Origin: Holophagales bacterium
GTDB lineage: Bacteria > Acidobacteriota > Thermoanaerobaculia > UBA5066
DNA length: 64,000 bases
Reading direction: 5' to 3'
NCBI GenBank assembly: GCA_016714815.1
Contig: JADKBZ010000005.1
Location: 429,520-493,519, forward strand
The notes beneath the pieces were generated by a model that was not told the origin of the DNA, searched no databases, and saw nothing but the letters and a program-made list of their open reading frames with translations. Position numbers and translations under genes: made by a program. Below are positions 44,554 to 52,679 of the stretch, one piece after another. Each line of letters starts with the position of its first letter. The stretch's first letter is position 1.

Positions 44554-45833
44554 GCCGCGAGCTCGCCCGCGAGGTCGTCGACGGTCGCGCCGACGAGCGA
44601 AGGGCCCGTCACGCCGAAACCGGTCGCGCCGGGCGTCCCGAAGAGGACGCCGATGGCGTCGTCGACCTCGGCGGCCGTCACGGCCTCGATCTCGGCGATC
44701 ACCTCGTCGGCCTCCCAGGGGCGGCCCCGGAAGAACCAGGCCCGGACGACCCCCTCGCGCCGCGAGGAGGTCGACTCGAGCGACATCGCGATCTCGGCGC
44801 GGACCTGGTCCTTGGCCCGCCGCAGCTCGGAGCGGGTGATTCCGGTGTTTCTGAGCTCGCGCAGGACGGCCCCCGTGGCGCGGACGAGCTTCGGGAGCTT
44901 CTTCGGCGCCGTCGCCGCCTCGATGAGCGCCATGCCGCCGTCGCGGTGGAGCGTGAGCCCCGACCCGACGTGGTAGGCGAGGCCGTGCCTCTCGCGGACG
45001 CGCCTCCAGAGGCGGGACGAAACGCCCCCGCCGAGGACGACGGAGAGGAGCCAGGCGGCGGGAACCGTCCGGTCGGCGTAGGCGGGCGCCGGCGACCCCA
45101 CGAGGAGGTGCGTCTGGGTCAGGTCGAGCCGCGGGATGTGGAAGGCACATCGAGTGGCCGTGGGCGACGGGTGCGCCGCGACGGCGGGAGCGAGCGGGGC
45201 CGCGGCGTGGCGACGCTTCCTGCGCTCGGCAGAGAGGAGCTTCAGGAACGCCTCCGGCTCGAAGGCGCCGATGGCGACGAGGAGCGTCCGCTCCGGCCGG
45301 AAGATCTCGCGGAACCGCTTCACGAGACGGCCGCGCGTCAGGGCGCGGACGGTCTCGCCGGTCCCGAGGATCGGGGCGCCGAGGGGGTGGTCGGGCCAGT
45401 AGGAACGGACGAAGGTCTCGTGGAGGCGGTCCTCCGGCACGTCGTTCGCTTCGGCCATCTCCTCGAGGATGACCTTCCGCTCGGTCTCGACGTCGTCGGC
45501 CGTGAAGGCCGGGGCTTCCGTCAGGTCCAGCAGGAGGGAGAGGGCGTCGGGGAGCCGCTCGGCGGGCGTCCGGGCGTGGACCGCCATCCACTCCTTCGTG
45601 GTGTAGGCGTCGCAGTCGCCTCCGAGGCGATCGGTCGTCCGGGCGATGGCCGCGCCCGTGCGGCGCCGGGAGCGGCGGAAGAGAAGGTGCTCGAGGAAGT
45701 GGGTCGAGCCGAGGGCCTCGGGCTCCTCGTCGGCCGAGCCCCCCGCCACGTAGACGCCGAGGGCGACGCTGCGCACGTCGCGCATCGGGTCGAGCCAGAC
45801 GGAGAGGCCGTCACCGAGAGTCCGGGTTTCCAC
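44550..45833 (-). CDS. M16 family zinc peptidase (processing-peptidase-like)
   Basis: The 427-residue product (GTG 45833) has the inverted zinc motif HFLEH (HxxEH) and the distal Glu in VILEEMAEANDVPEDRLHE, then the second M16 half (LSVVLGGGVSSRLWRRVRE). No signal peptide is seen, so it is cytosolic or uses a non-classical route. M16 single-domain enzymes degrade short or unfolded peptides, often as dimers. It lies between the pseudopilin genes and dut, overlapping dut by 4 bases. Confidence 0.92.
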   Translation of the reverse strand: METRTLGDGLSVWLDPMRDVRSVALGVYVAGGSADEEPEALGSTHFLEHLLFRRSRRRTGAAIARTTDRLGGDCDAYTTKEWMAVHARTPAERLPDALSLLLDLTEAPAFTADDVETERKVILEEMAEANDVPEDRLHETFVRSYWPDHPLGAPILGTGETVRALTRGRLVKRFREIFRPERTLLVAIGAFEPEAFLKLLSAERRKRRHAAAPLAPAVAAHPSPTATRCAFHIPRLDLTQTHLLVGSPAPAYADRTVPAAWLLSVVLGGGVSSRLWRRVRERHGLAYHVGSGLTLHRDGGMALIEAATAPKKLPKLVRATGAVLRELRNTGITRSELRRAKDQVRAEIAMSLESTSSRREGVVRAWFFRGRPWEADEVIAEIEAVTAAEVDDAIGVLFGTPGATGFGVTGPSLVGATVDDLAGELAA

Positions 45834-45864
45834 GGGGCGGATATTACCGTTGGGGCGTCGGAGG

Positions 45865-46495
45865 TCAGTTCTTGGTGGCGCCGCCGCCCGGGGAGGGCCG
45901 CCGGGCCCGGGCGTGCCGCCCCCCCCCGCCGTGCCGAGGGTCGTCAGGCTTTCCTCGGTGAAGCGCCACTCGTTGTAGGACTGCCGCCCCTCCCAGAGGC
46001 GGAACCCTTTCTCCGCGACCTTCGAGTAGACCCCCATCACGGGGCCGGCGGGGGCGCCGTCGGCGCCGGGCAGGCCTGGCCCGGTCGAGCGGAACGGCCC
46101 GGGGGTCGCCGTCGGTTTCGGCGTCGGGGTCGCTCGAGGGGTCAGCCCCGAGCCCGCCCCTCCGCCCGGCGTCACCGGGGCCCCGACGATCGAGATGATT
46201 CCCACTCGCCGTCCTTCGCCATCGGGTCCTTCCAGGCCTTGCGGATGCTCCGGGGCTTCACGTCGAGGAGCTCCCTGAGCGAGGTCGGGTAGCGCCCGAA
46301 GCGCCGCCGGAAGATGCGGATCCCCTCCGCGTACTGGAGACCCCGGAAGATCAGCTCGGCCTCGCGGTCGCGCTGGGCCTGGGCCGAGGCCAGGGGCAGG
46401 ACCGCGGCGATCAGGATCGACGCGACCGTGATCCCGATGAGAAGGGCGACGAGCGTGTAGCCGCTCCTTCCCTTCCGCGGTCCCCGGACAGTCAC
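45865..46495 (-). pseudogene. Type II secretion pseudopilin with Pro/Thr linker, reading frame broken
   Basis: The GTG at 46495 overlaps the stop of the previous pseudopilin. The product has a prepilin-like leader (KGRSGYTLVALLIGITVASILI; Gly/Tyr at the cleavage site and no canonical Glu5), then EAELIFRGLQYAEGIRIF and RRFGRYPTSLRELLDV, as in GspG/H-like proteins. At 46201-46203 a base is missing from a G run; the next frame continues GIISIVGAPVTPGGG, a TPTPKPT linker and YNEWRFTEESLTTLG. A second shift between 45880 and 45935 (next to a nine-C run) is needed to reach the stop at 45865. Likely one intact gene with sequence errors. Confidence 0.7.
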
Positions 46496-46952
46496 CACGT
46501 GTTGTAGGCGGTCCCGTCCATCGCCAGATCCTTCGAGCCCGAGTGGACGTCGATGACGCCCGCCGGCTCTTCCGAGGCCGCCTCGGCCGAGGAGGGCTCC
46601 TCGAAGACGAGCTCCCACGTGTCCGCCGACTTGGTGAACGGGTCGAGCGGGATCTTCCGGATGTACTTCTCCTGGACCAGGACCTCGAGCGACTCGGGGT
46701 AGTCCCCTTGTCCGCCTTGTACTGGTCGAGGCAGGAGCGGAAGGTGAAGAGGTTCTCCCGGAGAGCGGCCTCCTTGGCCTTGATCGGGGTCTTCACGAGC
46801 ATCGGGATGACGATGGCCGCCAGGATGCCGATGATGGCAATGACGACAAGCAACTCGATCAGCGTGAAGCCCAGCCGCCGCAAACCGCGGCGGGGCGGCC
46901 GGGAGGAGCCCGGAGATCTCCGCTCCCGAAGACGTTTGAGAAGGCTCGTCAT
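46492..46952 (-). pseudogene. gspG: Major-type pseudopilin (GspG-like), one-base frameshift
   Basis: From ATG 46952 the frame encodes a basic leader, then the type IV pilin signal GFTLIELLVVIAIIGILAA (Gly at -1, Glu5) and CLDQYKADKG. A G is missing in the run at 46704-46707. Adding one base restores DYPESLEVLVQEKYIRKIP, then DPFTKSADTWELVFEEP and the stop after DGTAYNTW at 46492, matching the GspG-type end. The homopolymer context points to a sequencing error. It lies in the T2SS operon between two other pseudopilin genes, with a 2-base gap on the upstream side. Confidence 0.8.
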
Positions 46953-46954
46953 GT

Positions 46955-47416
46955 TCACCAGTCCTTGTACTTCGTGCCGTCCATACCCGTCTTGTCGGAA
47001 AGGGAGTAGACGTCGTAGACGTTCTGCCGCCCCCAGCTGGTCGAGTCGAAGTCGTCCTGCACGCTCCGCATGCCCCATTCCGCCTCTCCCGTCATCGGGT
47101 CGATCGGGATCCGCCGGAGGAACTTCCGGACCTTCTTGACCTGCCCGACGAGCTCGACCCCCTCGACGAGCTTCTCGAGCTCCTTCGGGTAGCCCTCCGT
47201 CTCGAGCTCGACCGGGATCAGCCCCTGGTCGGAGAGGCGCTTGTGATCGTCGATGGCCGTGCGCATCGTCCGGAGCGCTTCCTTCAGCTCCAGCTCCTTC
47301 ATCCGCGTCCAGTTGAACCGCGCGACGGGGACGATCATCGCCGTCAGCACCAGGATCAGCGTGACGACGACGACGAGCTCGACGAGCGAATAGCCGCGGG
47401 TACGGGGCCGGGTCAT
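46955..47416 (-). CDS. Type II secretion pseudopilin (GspG/H-like), intact
   Basis: The 153-residue product has a short basic leader and the prepilin motif RGYSLVELVVVVTLILVLT (Glu5 present). It then follows the GspG layout: LKEALRTMRTAIDDHKRL, YPKELEKLVEG, FLRRIPIDPMTGEAEWG and the ending KTGMDGTKYKDW. Such proteins form the periplasmic pseudopilus. It lies 10 bases downstream of the secretin gene. Confidence 0.9.
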   Translation of the reverse strand: MTRPRTRGYSLVELVVVVTLILVLTAMIVPVARFNWTRMKELELKEALRTMRTAIDDHKRLSDQGLIPVELETEGYPKELEKLVEGVELVGQVKKVRKFLRRIPIDPMTGEAEWGMRSVQDDFDSTSWGRQNVYDVYSLSDKTGMDGTKYKDW

Positions 47417-47426
47417 CCGGGTCGCC

Positions 47427-49838
47427 TCAGGGCGCCACCGACAGGCCGACGCCGGCCGCCTCGGGGCGGAGGGCTCCGTTCTTTCCGAAGCCCGCTCCCG
47501 CCGACATCCGGAAGAGCGTCTTGCCGGGGGCGAGGGCGCGGACGGTGAAGCGCGCGAGCGCTCCGCTCGGCAGGCCGACGACGCCCGTGGGCGAGCCGAG
47601 GCCCACCCTCACGCTGCCCGGCCCGCGGTCGGCGTCGAGACGGGTGTTGAGGGCCGCCGAGCCCGTGCGCCACGGCCCCGGCGAGATCGTGACGACCTCG
47701 GCGACGGCCGGATCCCACTCGAGCGTCACCTCGAGGGCGCCCGCGTCGGCGAGCTCCGCCGGTCCGCTGAGGGTGAGGGTCGTGGTCTCGCCCGAGGCCA
47801 GCTCGGCGTTGTCGAACTCGAGGCCGAGCTCCAGCGCCTGCGGCCCCTCGTTCTCGACGAAGCTCGCGGAGGCCGGCGCCGCGTTCCCGCCCGAGAGCAT
47901 CTTCTTCTGGACGGGGGCCGGCGTCGGCGTGGGCGTCGGCGGGGTCATCGTCGACGACGGCCGGAACGGATCGTTCGGGCCGGAGCCCTGGATCGGGAAG
48001 GTCCCCGGGCCGGGCACGGTGGCCGGGACCGGGCTCGTCGGCGCCGTCGGGCGCGAGCCCGGCGGCTCGGAGGGCGGGTCGAACGGCGTCGCGGGGGCCT
48101 GCGGCGACTCGAGCCTCACGTTGAGCCCCGAGAAGCTGACGTTGTTCTCCGTGCCGACCCAGACGGGGATGAGGTCCTCCTCGTCGATCTGCGGCGCGCG
48201 CGTGATGTGCGGCGTGAGGGTCAGGAAGATGTCGTTGCGGTCGTTCTGCACGCTCGTCTGCCCGAAGAGAGGTCCGATGAGCGGCAGGTCGGAGAGGAAC
48301 GGCATCCCCGACTTGCTCTTGATCGTCGTCGTCTGGATGAGGCCGGCCAGGAAGCTCGTCTCGCCGTCCTTCAGACGGATGTTCGACGTGATGGTGCGGG
48401 TCGCGATGATCGGCTGTTCCTGGCCGTTCGACCCCTTGACGCTCCCGTTGAGGTTCGAGACCTCGACGGTCAGCTTCAGCGAGACCTCCTTGTTGTGGTG
48501 GACCCGCGTCTCGATGTCGAGCTTGATGCCGATGTCCTGGTACTGGAACGACGTCACCGGGACGACGCCGACCTGGCCGACCGCCTGCTGCGTGTTGATC
48601 GTCGTCACCGGGATCGGGACGCGGTCCCCGATCACGAGCTGGGCCTTCTCCCCCTCGGCGATCCGGAGCTGCGGCCGGGCGAGGATCTCCGCGTCGGTGT
48701 TCGACTTGAGGAAATTCACGAGGATCGACGGGACCGTGAAGTTGAAGTCGGAGAGGGAGAGCTTGAGGAGCTCGTTCCAGGGAAGCGACTTGATCGCCGT
48801 CCCGTCGCTCGCCGTCGCCGTGCCGGTCGTGATCGGCTGGTAGCTCGAGAGCGCGACGCCGAGATCCACGAGCTTCTTCGTGCTGAGCTGGAGGAGCTCG
48901 ACGTCCAGGACGACCTCGGCCTTGGCCTTGTCGTTCACCTCGATGAGCCGCTCGGCCACGGCGACCTTGTCGGCGGTGTCGCGGATGACGATCGCGTTGA
49001 GCTGGGTGACCGTCGCCATTCTCCGCAGGTCGAGGAGGCCGCGGACCATCGCCGAGACGTCCTTCACGTCGCCGTTGGAGAGGAAGAACGTCCGGACGAC
49101 CTGGTCCTCGTACTCCTTGCGGTTCTGCTGCGTGTCCTGCGCGACGAGGATCGTCTTCTCGTCGATGACCTTGTAGAAGTGCCCCGCCTGCCGCATCGTC
49201 GTCTCGAGGGCCTTCTGGAACGTGAGGTTCCTCAGGTCGATCGTGAACTTGTCGTCCTTCAGCTGCGGGTCGAAGATGACGTTGATGCCGGAGGCGGCGC
49301 AGAGGGCCTGGTAGACCTTCTTGATCGGCGTGTCGGGCGGGAACGTGACGTCGATCGGCTTGTCCGAGGCCGGGTTCAGCATCGGCGGGGTGGCCCGGCG
49401 GCCCTTCGCCTTCGCCTTGGCCCTCTCGGTCGGCGACCCCCCGGCGGCATCGAGCCGGCGCGCCTCGATGTCCTCGGTGACCCTCTTCAGCTCCTGGACG
49501 GCGACGTCGTTCGTCGAGTCGAGGGCCACGCTCTGCTCGAGCTCCACCTGCGCGAGGTCCAGCTGCCCCGCGGAGCGGTGGAGGCGCCCCCGCCCGAGGT
49601 GGGTCTGGGCGGCCTGCAGCCGGGCGCGGAAGAGCGACGACTCGTACTTCTTGTTTGCCGGGTCCAGGGACGCCGCCTTCTGGTAGGCCATCACGGCGAG
49701 ATCCCAGTGCTTCATCTGCTCGTGGTCCTGGGCCTCCCGGAACGCGCGCTCGGAGGCGCAGCCGGAAGCGACCACGGCCAGGGCGACGGCGGCGGCGAGA
49801 AGGAGGGCTCGGGGCGGGCGGGGCTTGTGAACGGTCAT
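47427..49838 (-). CDS. gspD: Secretin (GspD/PilQ family) lipoprotein with C-terminal cohesin-like domain
   Basis: The 803-residue product has a lipoprotein signal (VALAVVASGC) and two TPR-like repeats (about residues 35-115). An STN/N0-like segment (IDVTFPPDTPIKKVYQALC), an N1 domain (VRTFFLSNGDVKDVSAMVRG) and the secretin core follow (EILARPQLRIAEGEKAQLVI, GIKLDIETRVH, PFLSDLPLIGPLFGQ). After the core comes a Pro/Thr/Ser-rich linker (about 585-665). The last about 130 residues resemble a cohesin domain (LELGLEFDNAELASGET ... LEVTLEWDPAVAEVV). The N-terminal TPRs and C-terminal domain are additions to the usual GspD plan. It forms the outer-membrane channel. Confidence 0.92.
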   Translation of the reverse strand: MTVHKPRPPRALLLAAAVALAVVASGCASERAFREAQDHEQMKHWDLAVMAYQKAASLDPANKKYESSLFRARLQAAQTHLGRGRLHRSAGQLDLAQVELEQSVALDSTNDVAVQELKRVTEDIEARRLDAAGGSPTERAKAKAKGRRATPPMLNPASDKPIDVTFPPDTPIKKVYQALCAASGINVIFDPQLKDDKFTIDLRNLTFQKALETTMRQAGHFYKVIDEKTILVAQDTQQNRKEYEDQVVRTFFLSNGDVKDVSAMVRGLLDLRRMATVTQLNAIVIRDTADKVAVAERLIEVNDKAKAEVVLDVELLQLSTKKLVDLGVALSSYQPITTGTATASDGTAIKSLPWNELLKLSLSDFNFTVPSILVNFLKSNTDAEILARPQLRIAEGEKAQLVIGDRVPIPVTTINTQQAVGQVGVVPVTSFQYQDIGIKLDIETRVHHNKEVSLKLTVEVSNLNGSVKGSNGQEQPIIATRTITSNIRLKDGETSFLAGLIQTTTIKSKSGMPFLSDLPLIGPLFGQTSVQNDRNDIFLTLTPHITRAPQIDEEDLIPVWVGTENNVSFSGLNVRLESPQAPATPFDPPSEPPGSRPTAPTSPVPATVPGPGTFPIQGSGPNDPFRPSSTMTPPTPTPTPAPVQKKMLSGGNAAPASASFVENEGPQALELGLEFDNAELASGETTTLTLSGPAELADAGALEVTLEWDPAVAEVVTISPGPWRTGSAALNTRLDADRGPGSVRVGLGSPTGVVGLPSGALARFTVRALAPGKTLFRMSAGAGFGKNGALRPEAAGVGLSVAP

Positions 49839-49848
49839 GGGCGTCCCT

Positions 49849-50445
49849 TCAGCGGAGGGCGTCGGGCGGAAGGACCGGGATCCGCTTGGTGATCTCGGGC
49901 GGCAGCCCGACGAAGGCGAAGTCGACCGACTCGCGGCCGACGCGCCTGAGGATGAAGCGGCCGTCGAGGACGTCTCCCTCGCGGGCGTTGATGAGTCGGG
50001 GGCCGTCCTCGAACGTGACGATCGGCCGGTCGCGAGGGCCGAAGACCCCGAGGGCCTTGAACGGGATGGCCGGGGCGACGATCGGCGTGGGCGAGGGCGT
50101 CGGCGTCGGGAGCCGGGGACCGATGAACCCGGCCGCGCCGGGTGCCGGAACCGGCGTCGGCACCGGGGGGGCGGGCCTGGGGGTCGGCGTGGGCGGCACG
50201 TGGAAGGCGAAGACGTTCCTCACGACGTCGCCTCCGATCTCGCCACGTTCCTGGTGGAAGGCCAGCGGCGGGATCTCCGAGGGGTCCAGGGGGGCGCCCC
50301 CCTTCCGGGCGCCGGCACCGGACGCCGACGGGCGCGGGGGCGCGGGCTCCGCCACGGGCGCGCCCGGCCAGTAGCGGAAGGCGAGGACGACGACGAGGAG
50401 GCCGAGAAGGGCCAGGAGGCCCTTGCGGGACGAGAGCGCGCTCAT
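49849..50445 (-). CDS. GspC/PilP-like inner-membrane protein
   Basis: The 198-residue product has one N-terminal anchor (LLALLGLLVVVLAFRYW), a linker with repeated Pro/Thr (PPTPTPRPAPPVPTP, LPTPTPSPTP) and a small C-terminal HR/PilP-like domain (IPFKALGVFGPRDRPIVTF, INAREGDVLDGRFILRRVG). GspC and PilP link the inner-membrane platform to the secretin. It lies between the PilO-like gene (4-base overlap) and the secretin gene (10-base gap), supporting this role. Confidence 0.75.
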   Translation of the reverse strand: MSALSSRKGLLALLGLLVVVLAFRYWPGAPVAEPAPPRPSASGAGARKGGAPLDPSEIPPLAFHQERGEIGGDVVRNVFAFHVPPTPTPRPAPPVPTPVPAPGAAGFIGPRLPTPTPSPTPIVAPAIPFKALGVFGPRDRPIVTFEDGPRLINAREGDVLDGRFILRRVGRESVDFAFVGLPPEITKRIPVLPPDALR

Positions 50446-51089
50446 CGTGCGGAACTCCCCCGCGGCGCCGGAGCGGCGACACGCCCTTTCGCGGCGCTTC
50501 GCGGGTCGCGGACGGTCCGGATCGGACGCAGGGAGCCGGGCCGGAAGTAGTTCGTCACGGTGATCGAGATCCGGACGGAATCCGGGTCCGCTTCCTCTCC
50601 GCCCGTGAGGCCGACTTCCTCGACCACGATGAACCGCTTCGAGCGTTCGAGACCGTAGAGGAGCCGCTTGGCATCGCGGTAGGGGCCGGCGACCGAGAAC
50701 GTCATCGTCAGCGAGTCGGTCCCAGGCTCGTCCATCGACGTGTACGAGATCGCGTCGGGGCGCAGGCCGGCGGCCCGGCTCGTCGCGTAGACCTCCTCGA
50801 GCAGGGGAGCGATCCGCTCTTTCCGTTCGCCCAGCGTCTCGGAGAAGAAGGCGGTCAGGGCTTCCTGGGTCTCGAAGAGCTTCTGCTCCTGGGCCTCGGC
50901 CTTCTCGGCCCGGCGGCGCGTGTCGTCTCTTTTCTTCTCGAGGCTCTCCTTCTCGGAGACGAGCGCCCGGAGCCGCTCGTCGTAGAACGTCCGGTAGGAG
51001 ACGAGCGCGATGATGTTGCCGGCGAGGACGAGCAGGAGGACGAAAAAGAGGACCTTCCTGTCACGGAACGCCGTCGTGGCGCTGCTCAC
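50442..51089 (-). CDS. PilO/GspM-like inner-membrane protein
   Basis: The 215-residue product (GTG 51089) has an N-terminal transmembrane helix (VLFFVLLLVLAGNIIALVSY) and a long charged coiled coil (about residues 40-90: EKESLEKKRDDTRRRAEKAE). A PilO-like ferredoxin-fold domain follows (SYTSMDEPGTDSLTMTFSVA, GPYRDAKRLLYGLERS). It pairs with the PilN-like protein. GTGA overlap upstream and ATGA overlap downstream. Confidence 0.82.
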   Translation of the reverse strand: MSSATTAFRDRKVLFFVLLLVLAGNIIALVSYRTFYDERLRALVSEKESLEKKRDDTRRRAEKAEAQEQKLFETQEALTAFFSETLGERKERIAPLLEEVYATSRAAGLRPDAISYTSMDEPGTDSLTMTFSVAGPYRDAKRLLYGLERSKRFIVVEEVGLTGGEEADPDSVRISITVTNYFRPGSLRPIRTVRDPRSAAKGRVAAPAPRGSSAR

Positions 51090-51703
51090 GGCTTCGCCTC
51101 CCGGTCGCGGTAGAGGATGTCGAGGAGGAAGCTCCGGCCCTCGGCGCTCCCCTGCTCGCCGCCGGTCTCGGAGCGGGGCGTGGGCGCGTCGAACCAGGGA
51201 GAGGCGTAGAAGGCCCGGATCAGCTTCGGGAGGCCGTCGGGATCGCGCGACACGAGCGAGAGGGAGACCAGGAAGGCCTCCTCGGCCCCGGGTCGCGCCG
51301 CGCCCGGCTTCTTCTCCTCCGTCCCCTTGGAAAGGGCGACGGACACCACGCGGACGTCGTAGGGGAGGGTCTTCTCGAGGCGCGTCAGGAAGCGGCTCCA
51401 CGAGAAGGACCGCAGTCTCACGAGCTCATTGGCCTCTTCGGCCCCGGCGCTCATCCCGGCGAGGTCGAACCGGGTCAGCTTTTCCTCGGCTGCGCGCGCC
51501 GAGGCCTCGAAACGGGCGATCTCGGCCCGCAGCGACACGATCCCGGCCCGCGACTGCCGGGAGCCCTCGAGGTAGGCATGGACGGTCCGGACGCTGACCA
51601 GGGTCAGGACGAGGACGACGAGGAGGAGGAGGACGGCGGCGACGTTGGCGGGCCGGGAGTCGACGAACGGCCGGCGCGCGAGGTTCGGTCGGATGGCGGC
51701 CAC
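51086..51703 (-). CDS. PilN/GspL-C-like inner-membrane protein
   Basis: The 205-residue product begins MAAIRPNLARRPFVDSRPAN, the cytoplasmic N-terminus by which PilN binds PilM. A membrane helix (VAAVLLLLVVLVLTLVSV), a coiled coil (to about residue 85) and a PilN fold (LEKTLPYDVRVVSVALSKG, FLVSLSLVSRD) follow. It starts 4 bases after the PilM-like gene. Confidence 0.85.
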   Translation of the reverse strand: MAAIRPNLARRPFVDSRPANVAAVLLLLVVLVLTLVSVRTVHAYLEGSRQSRAGIVSLRAEIARFEASARAAEEKLTRFDLAGMSAGAEEANELVRLRSFSWSRFLTRLEKTLPYDVRVVSVALSKGTEEKKPGAARPGAEEAFLVSLSLVSRDPDGLPKLIRAFYASPWFDAPTPRSETGGEQGSAEGRSFLLDILYRDREAKP

Positions 51704-51707
51704 GGCG

Positions 51708-52679
51708 TCAGCCCACTCCCTGCAGGAGACCGACCCCGACGAGAGGGGCCGTGTCTTCCCCCCACTGCGGGAAGCCCAGAGTCCGGAGGGTCGGCAGGAG
51801 CGACACCGGCTCCTTTCCGCCGTTCTCCACCAGGTACTCCCGGAAGCGGATCGAGACGGGGGCCGACGCCGGCTCGACGACGACCTCGCCGGTCAGGTCG
51901 AGCCCGGCGCCTTCCGAGGACGCCCCCCCGACGAAGGCGGCCGCGAGCCGGATCTCCTGCAGCGCCTGCTCCGGGTCCCCGGCCGTCTCTCTCGATCTCA
52001 CGAACCGGACGGCCCCTTTCTCGAGGAAGACGGTCGACACGTTCGGCCCATCCGTGAAGACGACGAGGCCCGTTCCGGAGAGCGCCAGGGAGGCGATTGC
52101 CGACATCGCGAGCGCGGCCGGCTCGAGGGCGCCGATCCGGATCCCGTGAGCGAGGAACGCCGCCTCGAGGGAGGCGATCGTCTCCTCGGGCGAGGCCAGG
52201 ACGAGGAGCCGCGTTCCTCCGTCGGGGGCAACGCCCGCCTCGCACCAGGTGATCCGGAGCTCCGGGGAGGGCTCTCCGTACAGCCGGCTCACCTTCCAGC
52301 GGAGCATCTCGGCAAGCTCTTTGGGGCGCTTCTGGGCCCCCGGCTCGAGATCGACCGTCGCGGCCTTCACGAAACCGTCCGGGACGGCGAGCGAGGCCGC
52401 CGTCAGGCGCTCCTTCTGGGGAAGGAGAGACGAGATGGCCTGACCGAGACCCGGGCCGGCGACGGGAAGGCCTGCCGGACCGGGGCGGAACGTTCCCGGC
52501 GGAAGGTCCCGGGAGGTGACGGTCGCCCCGCCGATCGGGCGGATGCCTCGCGCCTCCCGGGGAAGGGAGACGTGGACGAGACGGTTCTCCGTCAGGACGA
52601 ACGCGTGGGGCGGCCTGTGGAAACCCCAGCTTTTCCCCAGGGCGCGGCGGGCGCGGGCGACGAGGCCGTCAGTCGACAA
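51708..52679 (-). CDS. PilM/GspL-N-like actin-fold protein
   Basis: The 323-residue product is read from TTG 52679, which overlaps the GspE stop by 11 bases. The text ASLAVPDGFVKAATVDLEPG, RPKELAEMLRWKVSRLYGE and ALEPAALAMSAIASLAL matches the PilM/GspL actin-like fold, which docks the ATPase to PilN. No membrane helix is present, so the PilM (separate) rather than full GspL arrangement is used. Confidence 0.82.
   Translation of the reverse strand: MSTDGLVARARRALGKSWGFHRPPHAFVLTENRLVHVSLPREARGIRPIGGATVTSRDLPPGTFRPGPAGLPVAGPGLGQAISSLLPQKERLTAASLAVPDGFVKAATVDLEPGAQKRPKELAEMLRWKVSRLYGEPSPELRITWCEAGVAPDGGTRLLVLASPEETIASLEAAFLAHGIRIGALEPAALAMSAIASLALSGTGLVVFTDGPNVSTVFLEKGAVRFVRSRETAGDPEQALQEIRLAAAFVGGASSEGAGLDLTGEVVVEPASAPVSIRFREYLVENGGKEPVSLLPTLRTLGFPQWGEDTAPLVGVGLLQGVG

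Noticed and set aside
46690..46720. Programmed frameshift in the GspG-type pseudopilin
   Set aside because: The shift falls in a G run, needs one extra base, and similar indels are common in this part of the window; an error is simpler.
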